Assembly (NCBI RefSeq): GCF_900115595.1
Contig: NZ_FOXA01000003.1
Location: 124,001 to 188,000 of the forward strand
DNA: 64,000 nt
From: Tranquillimonas alkanivorans
GTDB taxonomy: Bacteria; Pseudomonadota; Alphaproteobacteria; Rhodobacterales; Rhodobacteraceae
Direction of reading: 5' to 3'
The notes under the pieces were generated by a model that was given only the letters and a program-made list of their open reading frames with translations, was not told where the DNA came from and made no database searches. A program made the position numbers and the translations under genes. Of this stretch, positions 18,729 through 28,865 are shown in pieces (the stretch's first letter is position 1; every line of letters begins with the position of its first letter).

Positions 18729-19118
18729 GGGATGGCCTCCGTGTTCGGGTTCGGCGGGAGCTTGTCGGATGGCGGGGCGGATGGCAAACGGTGGGGAGGG
18801 GGGCGATGCTCGGGATGGATGTGTAGGAGTGCCGGTCTCTCCGCTCTTGCGCCCGGGCCCGTGGCCCGGGCCGCGCCCGGCCGCCCCCGTGGGCGGGCGT
18901 TTCGCACCCGCCCGCGCTCGGGCTCTGCCCTTTGGGGTGGTGTGAGACGGCGGAGGAGTCGTAGTGCCTTGTGCTTATCGCCGGTTGCGGGCGCTTTGCC
19001 CCCACCCGCGGCCGGGCTCTGCCCTTTGCGGTGGCGTTAGACGGCTGAAGGGAGCGGGAACCCTGTCGAGCCGTTGGCGCGACCGGCCTCCCGGACTCGG
19101 CTGCCGCGGGCTGGGCGG
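18729..19118. other. 390-base gap with a degenerate tandem repeat
   Basis: No credible gene. GC-rich hairpin-forming sequence fills 18850-18900, and two copies of a 65-base unit follow (18893-18957 and 18988-19052). The region lies between the start of the epimerase gene and the end of pcs, so it should contain the epimerase promoter, but none was clear. Confidence 0.6.
18893..19052 (+). repeat. Two-unit degenerate tandem repeat, 95-base period
   Basis: Unit one (18893-18957) and unit two (18988-19052) both contain GGGCTCTGCCCTTT, followed by GGTGG and then a GAGACGGC-like end. They match over about four fifths of positions. Confidence 0.65.
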
Positions 19119-19811
19119 TCAGCGTCGCGCGGGGATCACCTGCTGGAGGATGCCGGCGAGGACCAGGTAGATCGAGGTCAACGCGAGGCCCCAGTTCACC
19201 CAGACGCCGGTGTCGAAGTCGACCCAGGCGGCGCGGATGGCCAGGAGGGTCCAGAGGAGCGCGAGGGGCAGGGTAAGCGGGCGCCAGCGTTCGGTTCGCA
19301 CCGGATGGACGAACTTCAGCGGCAGGAACATCGCCACCGTCAGCAGCACCACGATGGCGAGGATGATCCAGAAATTCGGCTCGAGCGCAAACATCACCAC
19401 CACCATCATGTTCCAGCAGCCGGGAAAGCCCGCGAAGGAATTGTCCTTCGTCTTCATGCCTGTATCGGCGAAATACAGCACGCTGCCGAAGGTGATCACG
19501 ATGATCGCGATCCAGCCGGTCCAGCCTTCGAGGAGGTCGGATTCGAACAGCGCGAAGGCCGGGATGAAGACGTAGGTGAGGTAGTCGATGATCAGGTCCA
19601 TCAACACGCCGTCGTAGCGCGGCGAATTGGTCTTGACCTCGTACTTGCGTGCCAGCGGGCCGTCGAATCCGTCGACGGCGAAGGCCACGACCAGCCAGAC
19701 ATACATCAGGCCCCATTGGTCCTGCGCGGCGGCGAGCATCGCAAGCATGGCGAAGACCGCGCCCGTGGCGGTGAGCAGGTGGACGAGAAGGGCGCTGCGC
19801 TGGGGCGTCAT
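19119..19811 (-). CDS. pcs: Phosphatidylcholine synthase
   Basis: The 230-aa integral membrane enzyme condenses CDP-diacylglycerol with choline to make phosphatidylcholine in one step, a route found mainly in alphaproteobacteria. The CDP-alcohol phosphotransferase signature is visible: D50-G51, A54-R55, G68, D72 and D76 (within DGPLAR and GVLMDLIID). About eight hydrophobic helices follow. The ATG at 19811 has GAGGAACAC in front. The frame is open much further upstream, but that part is not conserved-looking. It implies a membrane rich in phosphatidylcholine and a need for choline uptake. Confidence 0.92.
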   Translation of the reverse strand: MTPQRSALLVHLLTATGAVFAMLAMLAAAQDQWGLMYVWLVVAFAVDGFDGPLARKYEVKTNSPRYDGVLMDLIIDYLTYVFIPAFALFESDLLEGWTGWIAIIVITFGSVLYFADTGMKTKDNSFAGFPGCWNMMVVVMFALEPNFWIILAIVVLLTVAMFLPLKFVHPVRTERWRPLTLPLALLWTLLAIRAAWVDFDTGVWVNWGLALTSIYLVLAGILQQVIPARR

Positions 19812-20052
19812 GTGTTCCTCATGAAGCAAAAGGTGCCGTTGCGCAAACACTTCGCCCGCGCGTCGGTTGCGCCGGGGCGGAGGAAGTCGCGACACCGAGG
19901 GCTCGCATTCAGGCGTCCCAAGTTGTCCGCTGGCGTCCGTTCCGGCGATCTTGATAACCGGCAACGACGGTGCCGATTTCCATGCGTGCAAGGCCGCCAT
20001 GTCCGGCAAATTCCGGCCTTCCCGCCTGACCCGGCGCGGGACGGCGTGGCGC

Positions 20053-20967
20053 TCATGAGCGGGGGTGCGCCTTGTCGTAGACCTCCATCAGCCGCGCGGT
20101 GTCGACCGACGTATAGGCCTGCGTGGTCGAGAGCGAGGCGTGCCCCAGAAGCTCCTGGATCGCGCGCAGGTCGCCGCCCGCGCCCAGAAGGTGGGTCGCG
20201 AACGAGTGGCGCAGGGCGTGGGGCGTGGCGGTGGCGGGCAGGCCGAGCTGGAGGCGCGTGCGCTCCATCACCTTCTGGATGACGCGCGGGTTCAGCTTGC
20301 CGCCGCGCACGCCGCGAAACAGCGGCTCGCCCGGAGACAGGTCGTGGGGGCAGAGCGCGGCATAGGCCTCGACCGCGCGGCGGGCGGCGGGCAGGACCGG
20401 GACGGGCCGTTCCTTGCCGCCCTTGCCGGTGATGCGCAGCGTGTCGGGCAGGGGCCGGTCGGCGCCGGTGAGCGACAGCGCCTCGGAGATGCGCAGGCCG
20501 CAGCCGTAAAGCAGCGTGACCACGGCGACGTCGCGCGCGGCGATCCAGGGGACCTCGGATTGCAGCTCGACTGTGTCGAGCACCTGCCGCGCGGCGTCCT
20601 CGGCCAAGGGGCGGGGCAGCTTGCGCTGGAACTTGGGCGAGCGGGTCGAGAGGATGGCGGTGGGATCGAAATCCTCGCGCTCGGCCAGCCAGCGGGTGAA
20701 GGACTTCACCGCCGACAGCTCGCGTGCGAGCGAGCGGGCCGAGACGCCGCGGGCGCGTTCGTGCGCCATCCACGCGCGCATGTCCGAGACGGTGACCCGC
20801 GCGAGGGGGGCGAGCCCGGCCTGCCCGCCCAGGTGGTTTTGCAGGAAGCTCAGCCAGCCCACGACATCGGCGCGATAGGCGTCGCGGGTGGCCTGCGCCG
20901 CGCCGCCGAGCGCCGAGAGACCGGCCAGCCAGTCCTCGAGCGCGTCGCGCGCGGCGGGCGAGATCAC
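20053..20967 (-). CDS. xerC: Tyrosine recombinase XerC
   Basis: The 304-aa product has an N-terminal SAM-like core-binding domain and the catalytic set of tyrosine recombinases. These are Arg in GCGLRISEAL near 157, Lys in KGGKERPVP near 182, HALRHSFATH near 250-256, GHASLSTTQAYT with the His near 274, and the Tyr near 283. XerC with XerD resolves chromosome dimers at dif. The GTG start overlaps the DUF484 stop by four bases (GTGA), so the two are translated together. This gene order is the chromosomal one, which argues against a mobile-element integrase. Confidence 0.92.
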   Translation of the reverse strand: MISPAARDALEDWLAGLSALGGAAQATRDAYRADVVGWLSFLQNHLGGQAGLAPLARVTVSDMRAWMAHERARGVSARSLARELSAVKSFTRWLAEREDFDPTAILSTRSPKFQRKLPRPLAEDAARQVLDTVELQSEVPWIAARDVAVVTLLYGCGLRISEALSLTGADRPLPDTLRITGKGGKERPVPVLPAARRAVEAYAALCPHDLSPGEPLFRGVRGGKLNPRVIQKVMERTRLQLGLPATATPHALRHSFATHLLGAGGDLRAIQELLGHASLSTTQAYTSVDTARLMEVYDKAHPRS

Positions 20968-21674
20968 GACAGCCAGCGCCGCATGGTGCGCTCGAACACG
21001 CTGGCGAAGAACGACAGCAGATCGGTGCCGTGGGTGGGGCTGAAGCGTTCGGCATCCTCGGAGCCGAGCGCCAGCATGCCGGGCAGCCGCCCGGTGCCCA
21101 GGTCGAGCCTCAGGCAGGCCTCGGACCGGACCCAGGAGGCGCGGTCGCCGAAGATGCGCGCGTCGTCGCGGTCGCGCTTGCGCAGGGTGACCTGCCGCCC
21201 GGCGCGGTCGCGCCCGGTCTCGATATAGGCGTCGACGAAGCCCGGCTCGGCGGTGCAGAGCACGTCGCCCAGCTTGCGCAGGGCCGGGTCGTCGTCGTCC
21301 TCGCGCTCGGTTTCGAGCACGAGGCGCAGGGTGTCGACGCGCAGGATGTCCGCGACCTCGCCGCCGAGGTCGTGGAGGAACGTCTCGAAATCGTCCGAGT
21401 CGAGCATCCGCAGGATCGCGCGGTGCACCTGGTTGGTGCTGGCGAGGTTTTCGTAGGCGGCGGCGATGACGCTGCGGTGGGTGTCCTCGAGCCGGTCGAG
21501 GCGCGCCTCAAGCCGTTCCATCGCCACCGACCGCAGGTCCACCACGTTCGCGCCGCGCGCCCGTTCGTTCGCCGAGACGAGCGCGCGCATCACGTCGATA
21601 TCCTCGAGGATGACGTCGGGCTGAGAGATGATCCGCGCACGCAGATCATCCTCGATAGCGGCACCCTTGCCCAT
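20964..21674 (-). CDS. DUF484 family protein (GAF-like)
   Basis: The 236-aa soluble protein has an N-terminal helical part (IISQPDVILEDIDVMRAL) and a C-terminal GAF-like domain with LPGMLALGSEDAERFSPTHGTDLLSFFA, the DUF484 pattern. Its function is unknown, but it commonly sits directly before xerC, as here, with a four-base overlap. I chose the ATG at 21674; an ATG seven codons upstream is also possible. It is 57 bases downstream of the fsa-like gene. Confidence 0.87.
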   Translation of the reverse strand: MGKGAAIEDDLRARIISQPDVILEDIDVMRALVSANERARGANVVDLRSVAMERLEARLDRLEDTHRSVIAAAYENLASTNQVHRAILRMLDSDDFETFLHDLGGEVADILRVDTLRLVLETEREDDDDPALRKLGDVLCTAEPGFVDAYIETGRDRAGRQVTLRKRDRDDARIFGDRASWVRSEACLRLDLGTGRLPGMLALGSEDAERFSPTHGTDLLSFFASVFERTMRRWLS

Positions 21675-21731
21675 GCCTGCCCCTTCACTTCTCATTGTTA
21701 TCAGCTCGATAGGGGGGACTATAGCCGAGGA

Positions 21732-22385
21732 TCAGAGAATTTTCTGCCCTGTTTTTTCCCAGTCCTTGAGGAAGGCGTCGAGGCCCTTGTCGGTGAGCAC
21801 GTGCTTGACCATCGACTGGATGACGGCCGGGGGCGCGGTGGCCACGTCCGCGCCGATCAGGGCGGCCTGCTTCATGTGGTTGGCGGTGCGGATGGAGGCG
21901 GCGAGGATCTGCGTCTCGAATCCGTAGTTGTCGTAGATCTGACGGATCTCGGCGATCACGTCCATCCCGTCGATGTTGATGTCGTCGAGCCGGCCGATGA
22001 AAGGCGAGATGAAGGTCGCGCCGGCCTTGGCGGCCAGCAGCGCCTGGTTGGCCGAGAAGCAGAGCGTGACGTTGACCATGCGGCCTTCGTCGCTGAGCGT
22101 CTTGCAGGCCTTGAGCCCGTCCCAGGTCAGCGGCACCTTGACGGTGATGTTGTCGGCGATCTTGGCCAGCTCCCGCCCCTCGGCGATCATGCCCTCGGCA
22201 TCCAGCGCGACGGTCTCGGCGCTGACGGGGCCGTCGACCATGTCACAGATTTCCTTGGTGACCTCCTTGATGTTCCGCCCGGATTTCATGATGAGCGAGG
22301 GGTTGGTGGTCACGCCATCGACCATCCCGAGTTCGTGCAGTTCGCGGATCGCGTCCACATCGGCGGTATCGACGAAGAATTTCAT
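21732..22385 (-). CDS. fsa: Fructose-6-phosphate aldolase / small transaldolase
   Basis: The 217-aa product belongs to the short transaldolase group (TalC/Fsa). The Schiff-base lysine is K83 in [38 protein letters not shown] and SPFIGRLDD are the family blocks. The reaction is either transaldolase in the pentose phosphate pathway or cleavage of fructose 6-phosphate; sequence alone does not separate them. It is divergent from priA with 87 bases between starts and is followed by DUF484 and xerC. Confidence 0.9.
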   Translation of the reverse strand: MKFFVDTADVDAIRELHELGMVDGVTTNPSLIMKSGRNIKEVTKEICDMVDGPVSAETVALDAEGMIAEGRELAKIADNITVKVPLTWDGLKACKTLSDEGRMVNVTLCFSANQALLAAKAGATFISPFIGRLDDINIDGMDVIAEIRQIYDNYGFETQILAASIRTANHMKQAALIGADVATAPPAVIQSMVKHVLTDKGLDAFLKDWEKTGQKIL

Positions 22386-22472
22386 GAGGTGTGTCCCGTT
22401 GTCCGTGCCAGCGTTTCGCCGTCCTGATACCCCAACCCGGACGGGCTCGAAAGCCCGGAGTGGGGGGATGGC

Positions 22473-24665
22473 GTGAGCACATCATACTTCGACGAAGGGG
22501 CGCTCGTCTCGGTTCTCACGACACAGCCGCTGGACCGGCTGCTGGATTACCGCGCGCCCGAGGGCGGATGCTTCGCCGGGGCCTTCGTCGAGGTGCCGCT
22601 GGGGCCGCGCAAGGTGCTGGGCGTGGTCTGGGGGCCGGGGCAGGGCGGATACGACCTTGCGAAGGTCCGTTCGGTCATCCGGGTGCTCGACGCGGCGCCG
22701 ATGCGCGAGGAGATGCAGACCTTCCTGGGCCGCGTCGCCGACTACACGCTGACGCCGATGCCCGCGATGCTGCGGCTCGCCACCCGCTCGCCGGGGCTGG
22801 GCGACCCTCCGTCGATGCGCAAGGTGTACCGGCTGGGCCATGCCGCGCCCGACCGGATGACCGACGCGCGGGGCCGGGTGCTGGAGGTGCTGCGGGACTA
22901 CGGCGGGCTGGCCTTCACGCAGAAGGAGCTGTGCGACATGGCCGGGGTCACGTCCTCGGTCGTGAAGGGGCTGGTCAAGCAAGGTGCGGTGCTGGAGGAG
23001 GACAGCCCGCGCGACACGCCCTATCCGCGGCTCGACCCGGACCTGCCCAGCGTGACGCTGACCGAGGAGCAGGCGGCGGGGGCGGAACAGTTGCGCGCTG
23101 CGGTGGCGACGGGGCGCTATGGGACCACGATGCTGCGGGGCGTCACCGGGTCGGGCAAGACCGAGGTGTACCTGGAGGCGGTGGCCGAGTGCCTGCGGCA
23201 GGGGCGGCAGGCGCTGGTCCTGCTGCCAGAGATCGCGCTGACCTCGGAGTTCCTGACGCGGGTCGAAAAGCGCTTCGGCGCGAAGCCGGCGGAGTGGCAC
23301 TCGGGCGTGACGATGACCGAGCGGCGGCGCTGCTGGCGCATGGTGGGCGAGGGAGGTGCGCAGCTGGTGGTCGGCGCGCGCTCGGCCCTGTTTCTGCCGT
23401 ATCGCGACCTGGGGCTCGTCGTCGTGGATGAGGAGCACGACACCTCCTACAAGCAGGAGGACGGGGTGCTTTACAACGCGCGGGACATGGCGGTGCTGCG
23501 GGCCTCGATCTGCGGGGCGCAGGTGGTGCTGGCCTCGGCCACGCCGTCGCTCGAGACCTGGGTGAACGCCGAGGCCGGGAAGTACGCGCGGCTGGAGCTG
23601 ACGGCGCGTTTCGGCGAGGCGGTGATGCCAGAGATGCGCGCCATCGACATGCGGAACGAGGACCTGCCCTCGGGGCGCTGGATTTCGCCCACGCTGGCAC
23701 GGGCGGTGAACGCGCGGATCGAGAAGGGGGAGCAGGCGCTCTTGTTCCTCAACCGCCGGGGCTATGCGCCGATCACGCTGTGCCGGGCCTGCGGGCACCA
23801 GATCGGCTGCGATCAGTGCGATGCGCGGATGGTCGAGCACCGGTTCCTCAAGCGCCTGGTCTGCCACCAGTGCGGCGAGACGAAGCCGATGCCGACCGTC
23901 TGCCCGTCCTGCGAGGCCGAGGACCGGCTGGCCCCTGTGGGGCCCGGTGTCGAGCGGCTGGCCGAGGAGGCGGCGGCGCAGTTTCCCGAGGCGCGGATCG
24001 CGGTGCTGTCGTCGGACCTCTTCGGCTCGGCCCGCGCGATGAAGGCGCAGATCGAGGAGATCGCGCGGGGCGGCGCGGACATCGTGATCGGCACGCAGAT
24101 CGTGGCGAAGGGGCACAACTTCCCGCTGCTGACGCTGGTGGGGGTGATCGACGCGGACCTTGGGCTTCAGGGGTCGGACCTGCGGGCGGCGGAGCGGACG
24201 TTCCAGCTGATGCGGCAGGTGGCGGGCCGCGCAGGGCGGGCGGAACGGCCGGGGACGGCGCTTTTGCAGACGTTCCAGCCCGAGCACCCGGTGATCCGGG
24301 CGATCCTGGCGGGCGACGAGGAGGGGTTCTGGCGGGCGGAGGCGGACGAGCGCCGGGCGGCGGGCGTGCCACCATTCGGGCGGATGGCCGGGATCGTGCT
24401 GTCGTCTCCGGACGTGCAGGAGGTGTTCGACGTGGCCGGGGAACTGGCGCGGCGGGACGCGCCGCTGCGCCGGATTGGGGCGCAGGTCTTCGGGCCGGCG
24501 CCCGCGCCGATCGCGCGCATCCGGGGGCGGCACCGGGTGCGGCTTCTGGTGAAGGCGGAGAAGGCCGCGCCCTTGCAGGAGGCGCTGGCGGTGTGGTCGG
24601 CGCAGCTGAAGCTGCCGGCGAACCTGCGGCTGAGCATCGACATCGATCCGCAGAGTTTCTTCTGA
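22473..24665 (+). CDS. priA: Primosomal replication restart helicase PriA
   Basis: The 730-aa 3'-to-5' helicase reloads DnaB at stalled forks. The Walker A segment [12 protein letters not shown] is near 220-231 and the DEEH box ([12 protein letters not shown]) near 319. The eight-cysteine zinc region is [13 protein letters not shown] followed by CHQCGE and CPSC. Motifs V and VI are [10 protein letters not shown] and [10 protein letters not shown]. The start is a GTG after a GGAG-like stretch. Divergent from the fsa gene. Repeat copy D lies just beyond its stop. Confidence 0.93.
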   Translation: MSTSYFDEGALVSVLTTQPLDRLLDYRAPEGGCFAGAFVEVPLGPRKVLGVVWGPGQGGYDLAKVRSVIRVLDAAPMREEMQTFLGRVADYTLTPMPAMLRLATRSPGLGDPPSMRKVYRLGHAAPDRMTDARGRVLEVLRDYGGLAFTQKELCDMAGVTSSVVKGLVKQGAVLEEDSPRDTPYPRLDPDLPSVTLTEEQAAGAEQLRAAVATGRYGTTMLRGVTGSGKTEVYLEAVAECLRQGRQALVLLPEIALTSEFLTRVEKRFGAKPAEWHSGVTMTERRRCWRMVGEGGAQLVVGARSALFLPYRDLGLVVVDEEHDTSYKQEDGVLYNARDMAVLRASICGAQVVLASATPSLETWVNAEAGKYARLELTARFGEAVMPEMRAIDMRNEDLPSGRWISPTLARAVNARIEKGEQALLFLNRRGYAPITLCRACGHQIGCDQCDARMVEHRFLKRLVCHQCGETKPMPTVCPSCEAEDRLAPVGPGVERLAEEAAAQFPEARIAVLSSDLFGSARAMKAQIEEIARGGADIVIGTQIVAKGHNFPLLTLVGVIDADLGLQGSDLRAAERTFQLMRQVAGRAGRAERPGTALLQTFQPEHPVIRAILAGDEEGFWRAEADERRAAGVPPFGRMAGIVLSSPDVQEVFDVAGELARRDAPLRRIGAQVFGPAPAPIARIRGRHRVRLLVKAEKAAPLQEALAVWSAQLKLPANLRLSIDIDPQSFF

Positions 24666-24710
24666 GGATGTGCTAGCAAAAGGACGCGCCTGCGGCGCGA
24701 CGCGATGGTT

Positions 24711-24768
24711 GGCGCCGGGCGTGCGCCCGGCGCGGTGCCTCCGGCGGGGATATTTCGGGGACCAGAGA
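24711..24768 (+). repeat. Dispersed intergenic repeat, copy D
   Basis: GGCGCCGGGCGTGCGCCCGG hairpin, then GCGGTGCCTCCGGCGGGG, ATATTTC and GGACCAGAGA. It ends 13 bases before the start of the FMO-like gene and so becomes part of its leader. Confidence 0.8.
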
Positions 24769-24781
24769 GGGAGGGGACAGC

Positions 24782-25909
24782 ATGGCGGGACCGAGGGCCG
24801 TGGTGATCGGGGCGGGACCGGCGGGGCTGGCCTGCGCGGCCTGCCTGAAGGGCGAGGGCGCGGAGGTGCGGGTGCTGGAGCGGCGGGACGCGGTCGGCGC
24901 ATCGTGGCGCGGACACTATGAGGGGCTGAAGCTGCATACGGCGCGGTCGCGCTCGGGCCTGCCGGGGATGGAGATGCCGCGCGACTGGGGGAGGTACCCG
25001 ACGCGCGCGCAGATGATCGAGTACCTGGAGGCCTATGCCGATCGTTTCGGAATCGCGCCGCGCTTCGGCACGGAGGTGGCGTCGGTGCGGCGCGCGGACG
25101 GGGGCTGGCGCGTCGGGCATGACGGCGGCGTCGAGGCGGCGGACGTCGTGGTCGTGGCGACGGGGCTGAACGGGGCGGCGCGGCGGCCGGACTGGCCGGG
25201 GATGGAGGGGTTCGGCGGGCGCGTGCTGCATTCCTCGGAGTTCCGCACGGCCGCGCCCTTCGCGGGGCAGCGGGTGCTGGTGGTGGGGTTCGGGAACTCG
25301 GGCGGGGACATCGCGGTGGACCTGTCGGCGGTGGTGGCGCGCGTGGACCTGTCGGTGCGGGGGCCGGTGAACATCGTGCCGAAGGAGCTGTTCGGGATTC
25401 CCACGACCTCGATGACGTTGCTGCGGCGGCTTTTCGGGTACCGGCTGGCCGACCGGATCACCGCGCCGGTGCTGCGGCGCAAGCTGGGCTCGCCGGCCGA
25501 TTACGGGTTACCGGTGCCGAAGAAGGGGCCGATGGCGCAGCTGGTGGAGGACGGGAAGGTGCCGCTGATCGACCACGGCGCGCTTGCGGCGATCCGGGCG
25601 GGGCGCGTGACGGTGCGGCCGGGGATCGAGCGGTTCGAGGGGGACGCGGTGGTCTTCGCAGACGGCGCGCGGGAGGCGTACGGCGCGGTGGTGCTGGCGA
25701 CGGGCTATGCCGTGGACCTGCGGCCGCTGCTGGGCGATGCGCCCGAGGTGCTGGACGAGGGAGGCCGGCCGCGGGTGACGGGCGGGCGGACGGCGTGGCC
25801 GGGGCTTTACTTCGCCTCGCTCAAGGCCTCGCCCGAGGGGCAGCTCAGGCAGTCGGGCCTGGACGCGCGGGCCATCGCGGCGGACGCGGCGCGGCCGGCG
25901 CGGGCCTGA
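24782..25909 (+). CDS. Flavin-containing monooxygenase-like FAD/NAD(P) oxidoreductase
   Basis: The 375-aa product has an FAD-binding GAGPAG (residues 10-15) and a second dinucleotide fold with GFGNSGGD near 169-176. Between them lies the segment HYEGLKLHTARSRSGLPG, typical of bacterial YUCCA-like or FMO-type monooxygenases and of relatives such as CzcO. Late in the protein ATGYAVDLRPLL is the usual closing flavin motif. The substrate (N- or S-containing nucleophile, or a ketone) cannot be inferred. The MFS gene follows after 43 bases and may be co-transcribed. RBS GGAGGGG-like sequence precedes the ATG. Confidence 0.82.
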   Translation: MAGPRAVVIGAGPAGLACAACLKGEGAEVRVLERRDAVGASWRGHYEGLKLHTARSRSGLPGMEMPRDWGRYPTRAQMIEYLEAYADRFGIAPRFGTEVASVRRADGGWRVGHDGGVEAADVVVVATGLNGAARRPDWPGMEGFGGRVLHSSEFRTAAPFAGQRVLVVGFGNSGGDIAVDLSAVVARVDLSVRGPVNIVPKELFGIPTTSMTLLRRLFGYRLADRITAPVLRRKLGSPADYGLPVPKKGPMAQLVEDGKVPLIDHGALAAIRAGRVTVRPGIERFEGDAVVFADGAREAYGAVVLATGYAVDLRPLLGDAPEVLDEGGRPRVTGGRTAWPGLYFASLKASPEGQLRQSGLDARAIAADAARPARA

Positions 25910-25952
25910 GGCGAGGCGCGGTGGGGGCTTTCCCCGTCCGTGGGACGGGATT

Positions 25953-27194
25953 ATGAGCGGGGCCATGCGCACTGTCCCCCTCGCCGAGGCCCGGGACCTC
26001 CCGCTCTGGCGACGGCCCGTGACGCTTCTGTTTCTCATGGCCTTTGCCATGCCGATCGCGTTCGCCACGTGGTCGGCGCTTCTGAACAACTTCGTCATCG
26101 AGGTCGCGGGGTTCACCGGGGTCGAGATCGGCTGGCTGCATACCGTGCGCGAGATCCCCGGCTTCCTTGCCGTGGGCGTGATCGCCGTGATCATCTTCAT
26201 GCGCGAGCAGGTGCTGGGGCTGGTGTCGCTTCTGATGCTGGGGGCGGCGACGGCGGTGACGGCGTGGTTCCCCAGCCTGGGCGGGCTGCTGGCGGTGACC
26301 ATGATCTCGTCGATCGGGTTCCACTATTACGAGACGGTCAACCAGTCGCTGCAGCTTCAGTGGATCGACAAGGACCGCGCGCCGCAGGTGCTGGGATGGC
26401 TGCTGTCGGTCGCCTCCGCCGCGGCGCTGTTGTCCTATGGCCTGCTGGTGGTGACGTGGCGGGCGTTCGAGCTGAGCTACAACCTTGTCTACCTGGTCTC
26501 GGGCGGGATCACGGTGGCCATCGCGGTGGTCTGCCTGTTCGCCTATCCGCAGTTCGAGGCGCCGGCCCCGCAGGTCAAGCGGATGGTGCTGCGCCGGCGC
26601 TACTGGCTGTATTACGCGCTGCAGTTCATGTCGGGCGCGCGGCGGCAGATCTTCACCGTCTTCGCCGCCTTCATGATGGTCGAGCGCTTCGGCTTCGAGG
26701 TGCACGAGGTCACGGCGTTGTTCCTGATCAACTTCGTCGCCAACATCATCTTCGCCCCGATCATGGGCCGCGCGGTGGGCCGGTTCGGCGAGCGCGCGGC
26801 GCTGGTGTTCGAGTATGCGGGGCTGACGCTGGTGTTCCTGCTTTACGGCGGGATCTATGCCTTTGGCTGGGGCGTGGTGCTGGCGGCGACGCTGTACGTC
26901 GTGGACCACATGTTCTTCGCGCTGGCCTTCGCCATGAAGACATATTTCCAGAAGATCGCCGATCCGGGCGACATCGCCCCTACCGCCGCCGTGGCCTTCA
27001 CCATCAACCACATCGCCGCCGTCTTCCTGCCGGCGCTGCTGGGCTATCTGTGGGTGACGGCGCCGGGGGCGGTGTTCGGCCTGGCCGCCGGGATGGCGGT
27101 GACGTCGCTGGGGCTGGCTCTGATGATCCCGCGCCACCCGGCGCCGGGACACGAGACGGTGTTCGCGGGCCGCCTGCCGACGCCGGCGGAGTGA
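25953..27194 (+). CDS. Major facilitator superfamily transporter
   Basis: The 413-aa product has about 12 hydrophobic segments with a charged central loop near 210 ([15 protein letters not shown]). The segment [14 protein letters not shown] is a typical MFS loop motif. It lacks a signal peptide. I cannot assign a substrate; relatives in roseobacters are annotated simply as MFS carriers. The ATG at 25953 is used; a second ATG lies four codons later. It follows the FMO-like gene and precedes msrA, all on the same strand with gaps of 43 and 64 bases. Confidence 0.8.
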   Translation: MSGAMRTVPLAEARDLPLWRRPVTLLFLMAFAMPIAFATWSALLNNFVIEVAGFTGVEIGWLHTVREIPGFLAVGVIAVIIFMREQVLGLVSLLMLGAATAVTAWFPSLGGLLAVTMISSIGFHYYETVNQSLQLQWIDKDRAPQVLGWLLSVASAAALLSYGLLVVTWRAFELSYNLVYLVSGGITVAIAVVCLFAYPQFEAPAPQVKRMVLRRRYWLYYALQFMSGARRQIFTVFAAFMMVERFGFEVHEVTALFLINFVANIIFAPIMGRAVGRFGERAALVFEYAGLTLVFLLYGGIYAFGWGVVLAATLYVVDHMFFALAFAMKTYFQKIADPGDIAPTAAVAFTINHIAAVFLPALLGYLWVTAPGAVFGLAAGMAVTSLGLALMIPRHPAPGHETVFAGRLPTPAE

Positions 27195-27258
27195 CAGGGA
27201 TGGTCCCGGGCGAGGCGGCCCCCTATATCAGGGCCACGCGAGCACGAGGAGCCACGAG

Positions 27259-27912
27259 ATGAACCTGTTCCAGCGCAAGAAGATGGAGATGGTGGCGAAG
27301 GACGCCGCCCTTCCCGGACGCGCCCAGCCGATCCCGACCGCCGAGACGCATTTCGTGTCGGGCCGGGCGCTGACGGCGGACGTGCCGCCGGGGATGGAGG
27401 TCGCGCTGTTCGGCATGGGCTGCTTTTGGGGCGTGGAGCGTATCTTCTGGCAGGTGCCCGGCGTGCACCTCACGATGGTGGGCTATGCCGGCGGCTACAC
27501 GCCGAACCCCACCTACGAGGAGGTCTGCACCGGGCGGACCGGCCACAACGAGGTGGTGCGCTTGGTCTATGACCCGTCGGTGGTGAGCTACGAGGACCTG
27601 CTCAAGGCGTTCTGGGAAAACCACGACCCGACGCAGGGCATGCGGCAGGGCAACGACATGGGCACGCAGTACCGCTCGGGCATCTACACGTACTCGGACG
27701 AGCAGCGGAAGGCGGCCGAGGCGAGCATGCGCGCCTATGCGGCCAAGCTGGCGCAGTCGGGGTTCGGTTCGGTGACGACCGAGATCGTGCCGGCGCCCGA
27801 GTTCTACTTCGCCGAGGATTACCACCAGCAGTACCTTGCGAAGAACCCCGCCGGCTATTGCGGGATCGGCGGGACCGGGGTGAGCTGTCCGATCGGCACC
27901 GGCGTGGCCTGA
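27259..27912 (+). CDS. msrA: Peptide methionine sulfoxide reductase MsrA
   Basis: The 217-aa enzyme reduces the S-form of methionine sulfoxide in proteins. The catalytic cysteine is C55 in GMGCFWGVE, with TVGYAGG-like [14 protein letters not shown] and [12 protein letters not shown] following. Two C-terminal cysteines, C201 and C210 ([12 protein letters not shown]), are placed to act as resolving thiols for thioredoxin. The N-terminus carries a roughly 45-residue extension before the catalytic fold, common in this group and without a signal peptide, so it is cytoplasmic. Confidence 0.93.
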   Translation: MNLFQRKKMEMVAKDAALPGRAQPIPTAETHFVSGRALTADVPPGMEVALFGMGCFWGVERIFWQVPGVHLTMVGYAGGYTPNPTYEEVCTGRTGHNEVVRLVYDPSVVSYEDLLKAFWENHDPTQGMRQGNDMGTQYRSGIYTYSDEQRKAAEASMRAYAAKLAQSGFGSVTTEIVPAPEFYFAEDYHQQYLAKNPAGYCGIGGTGVSCPIGTGVA

Positions 27913-27961
27913 GGCTTTGGGCCGGGGGACGGTTGTGCGGCCCGCCCGGCCGATGACCTTC

Positions 27962-27987
27962 CTGAGCGGGTCGGGCGGCCCGCTCAG
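27962..27987 (-). terminator. Hairpin at the end of the RpiR gene
   Basis: CTGAGCGGG (27962-27970) pairs with CCCGCTCAG (27979-27987) around an 8-base loop, overlapping the stop codon of the regulator. There is no T-run, so it may be only a weak terminator between two convergent genes. Confidence 0.4.
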
Positions 27988-28856
27988 TTGAAGTTTCGGA
28001 AAAGCCGGGTCGCGCCGAACATCGACTCGAGCTCCTCGATCCGCTCGCGGCTCTCCTCCCACCGGGCGGTCTGCACCTCGGCGACCAGCGCCTCGACGAT
28101 CAGCATGATGGCGATGGTCGAGTCCCAGCTCGACGGGGCCTCGACCTGCGCGTTGAACACGAGGTCGGTGACCTTGCCCACGGGCGAGCCCCACTGGTCG
28201 GTGAACAGCACGATGTCGCAGCCGCGGTCGGCGGCGAGGCGGGCGAGTTTCTGCAGGTCGGATTCGTAACGGCGGATGTCGAAGACGATGAGGATCGACC
28301 GCGCGTCCATGTCCAGCAGGTATTGCGGCCAGACGTTGGCCGACTGGCTGAGCAGCGTGACGTTCGGGCGGATGATCTGGAGGTGGTTGAACAGGTAGTC
28401 CGCGTTCGACCGCGTGATGCGCCCGCCCACCAGGTAGACGTCGCGCGACGTGTCGGCCAGCAGCGCCGCCACGCGGTCGAAGACCTCGGGGTCCAGCCGG
28501 TCGAGCGTGTGGTGGAGGTTTTCCGAAACGGCGCGGCCGAACAGGTTCAGAACGTGTTCGTCGCCCGCGCGGGTCTGCCACGGGTCGCGCTTGGAGATCG
28601 GTTTCTTGATCTGCTCGGACACCTCTTCGCGCAGGCGCTCTTGCAGGTCGGGGAAGCCGTCGAACCCCAGCTTGCGGGCCATGCGGATGACCGTCGGGGT
28701 CGAGACACCGGCGGCCGAGGCCAGCCGGGTGATCGATTGCAGCCCCGCCACGGGATAATCCCTGAGCAGCACGTCGGCGAGCTGGCGTTCCGACGGGGTG
28801 AGCGTCTCCATGCTGCTGCGGATCATCTGCTTGACCAGCACAGGGGCCGTGGGCAT
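27984..28856 (-). CDS. MurR/RpiR family transcriptional regulator
   Basis: The 290-aa regulator has an N-terminal RpiR helix-turn-helix (about 1-77, with SITRLASAAGVSTPTVIRMA). A C-terminal SIS domain (about 125-255, with RDVYLVGGRITRSNADYLF and CDIVLFTDQWGSP) normally binds a phosphosugar or related effector. It is divergent from the hydrolase/TRAP/ligase operon, with a 103-base shared regulatory region that holds nested inverted repeats. It is therefore the obvious controller of that operon. Since the target genes are not sugar genes, the effector may be unusual. Confidence 0.87.
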   Translation of the reverse strand: MPTAPVLVKQMIRSSMETLTPSERQLADVLLRDYPVAGLQSITRLASAAGVSTPTVIRMARKLGFDGFPDLQERLREEVSEQIKKPISKRDPWQTRAGDEHVLNLFGRAVSENLHHTLDRLDPEVFDRVAALLADTSRDVYLVGGRITRSNADYLFNHLQIIRPNVTLLSQSANVWPQYLLDMDARSILIVFDIRRYESDLQKLARLAADRGCDIVLFTDQWGSPVGKVTDLVFNAQVEAPSSWDSTIAIMLIVEALVAEVQTARWEESRERIEELESMFGATRLFRNFN

Positions 28857-28865
28857 CGCGCGTCC

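Noticed and set aside
17782-19716. Long minus-strand frame across the epimerase and pcs genes
   Set aside because: Shadow frame of both genes with His/Arg/Pro-rich product and no conserved motif.
19940-19960. FNR box TTGAT-N4-GGCAA upstream of pcs
   Set aside because: Only one half-site matches and it is over 120 bases from the gene start.
20053-20967. Tyrosine recombinase as a sign of an integrated element
   Set aside because: It is XerC-like, coupled to DUF484 near fsa and priA, a normal chromosomal setting; no att repeats or phage genes were seen.
22482-24902. 806-codon minus-strand frame opposite priA
   Set aside because: Antisense shadow; the opposite strand encodes a motif-complete PriA.
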